DNA of 31,400 nucleotides from Mnemiopsis leidyi (Eukaryota; Ctenophora; Tentaculata; Lobata; Bolinopsidae), in the NCBI GenBank assembly GCA_000226015.1, contig JH154054.1, forward strand, positions 286,243 through 317,642. Reading direction: 5' to 3'. Within the stretch, counting starts at the first letter, position 1. Every line of letters begins with the position of its first letter. Below, in pieces: positions 30,508-31,400 of the stretch. The notes beneath the pieces are model-generated. The model was given only the letters and a program-made list of their open reading frames with translations. It was not told the DNA's origin and did not search any database. The translations under genes and the position numbers were made by a program.

Positions 30508-31170
30508 CTGCAGAGAAATTCCACGAAAAAAAGTTGACGGCTTACGAATATATCTTAGACCAAAGATGGATGACTTAGTGATAAAGGACCAAAATTGGTT
30601 TGAACCGGTTGAGATCTTAACATCAGTGTAGAAATTATAATTCCTTAAATGGTCAATCATCAAACTTGAATCCGACTATAGATCACACACAAAGAAATTT
30701 CTCAGAAAACATCTAGCTTTGAACTGGCCATCAAATTGCCCAGTTGTCTAGATGTGAATGTGTAGGTAAAGCAAAATCACGCAAAGATTTTTTCCAAGAA
30801 AGTGTCAATCTTGAGCTTATATTACTAGATTTTGTGACATTTAAAAGAAGTAAGGTAATATCGCAATAAAAATTCATAAAAAAGCACTGTAGCTGCATCA
30901 CCCGTATTTTCCATACCCTCATTGGACCGATAAATTTATCCAGATTATGCGTTTGATTCGATTGAGTTAAAACCAAAGAAAGGAAAATCGAATCACACAC
31001 ATCTAGAAGCAAGAAGCAAGGGCTTGAACAAAAAGTTTGAAAAAACAACTGACCGCAAGACAATTAGAAAATATCAGACATTTATCTAGACAATGAAAAT
31101 GTTTAGCAAAACCCTGCAGACACAAATACTTTTTACTACACGACACAGAACGGGAGGATGTTTAACATCT

Positions 31171-31221
31171 TATCGGTGATGATGTCAACTAGAGATACGT
31201 AAAACAACATCATCACCGGTA
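31171..31221. repeat. 15-bp inverted repeat with 21-nt loop
   Basis: Arms TATCGGTGATGATGT (31171-31185) and ACATCATCACCGGTA (31207-31221) pair at 14 of 15 positions. No target duplication was seen, so a transposon origin is not shown. Confidence 0.8.
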
Positions 31222-31311
31222 TCAGTTATAGACGCGAGAAAAAGAAGGAGAAAATCGAGTGTAAAAGATAGATAAATTACAGTCTAACAACATGTCGACA
31301 TGAGTGTTTGC

Positions 31312-31319
31312 GAGAGAGA

Positions 31320-31385
<66 letters not shown>

Positions 31386-31400
31386 AGAGAGAGAGAGAGA
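31312..31400. repeat. (GA)n microsatellite running off the window edge
   Basis: About 89 bp of almost pure GA dinucleotide with a few T interruptions. It forms a purine/pyrimidine mirror tract able to adopt triplex (H-DNA) structure, and probably explains a contig or window limit here. Confidence 0.97.

Overview
The window is nuclear DNA from an invertebrate animal. It is AT-rich, its genes are split by GT-AG introns of about 0.2 to 3 kb, and it holds animal gene families (class A-type GPCRs and a CELF/Bruno RNA-binding protein), a TTAGGG-type repeat and cut-and-paste DNA transposon remains. Nothing fixes the phylum; a cnidarian, ctenophore or lophotrochozoan would all fit. An 11-N gap (13882-13892) marks it as a draft assembly. 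Most coding sequence lies in short exons, so it was found by matching splice sites, reading phase and family motifs.

Layout, left to right. (1) 1-5115: a possible LINE 3' tail, then two unrelated seven-transmembrane receptor genes facing each other. The first (+, 725-2146) is intronless and is split in TM5 by a 178-bp insertion with 23-bp terminal inverted repeats, an 11-bp target duplication and a core of about 13 CCCTAA units. Ignoring the insertion, the reading frame is intact. The second (-, 5115-3930) has two exons and looks intact (336 aa). (2) 5116-9115: mostly empty sequence, then a 1037-bp DNA transposon remnant (8079-9115) with 29-bp inverted repeats, an 8-bp target duplication and a MULE-like ORF. 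(3) 10729-15312 (+): at least four exons with perfectly matched phase-0 junctions, encoding the C-terminal 196 aa of a protein I do not recognise. A possible first exon lies at 7920-7955, and a possible alternative last exon encoding a membrane anchor at 12637-12780. (4) 17035-17615 (-): a candidate two-exon end of a Cys/His-containing protein, convergent with the previous gene. (5) 18802-24701 (-): the 3' seven exons of a CELF3-6/Bruno-like gene, from the end of RRM2 through a Gly/Ala/Ser/Leu-rich linker to RRM3 and the stop. The exons for RRM1 and the first half of RRM2 were not found and probably lie beyond the right edge. (6) 24702-31400: probably a long CELF intron or 5' region, with a CpG/CCAAT-rich promoter-like island at 27664-27928, weak candidate exons, and a (GA)n tract at the right end.

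The genes do not form a functional cluster. The most unusual object is the telomere-repeat-bearing miniature transposon inside the first GPCR. Also notable are the unrecognised multi-exon gene and a clear excess of the palindrome TCACGTGA across the window.
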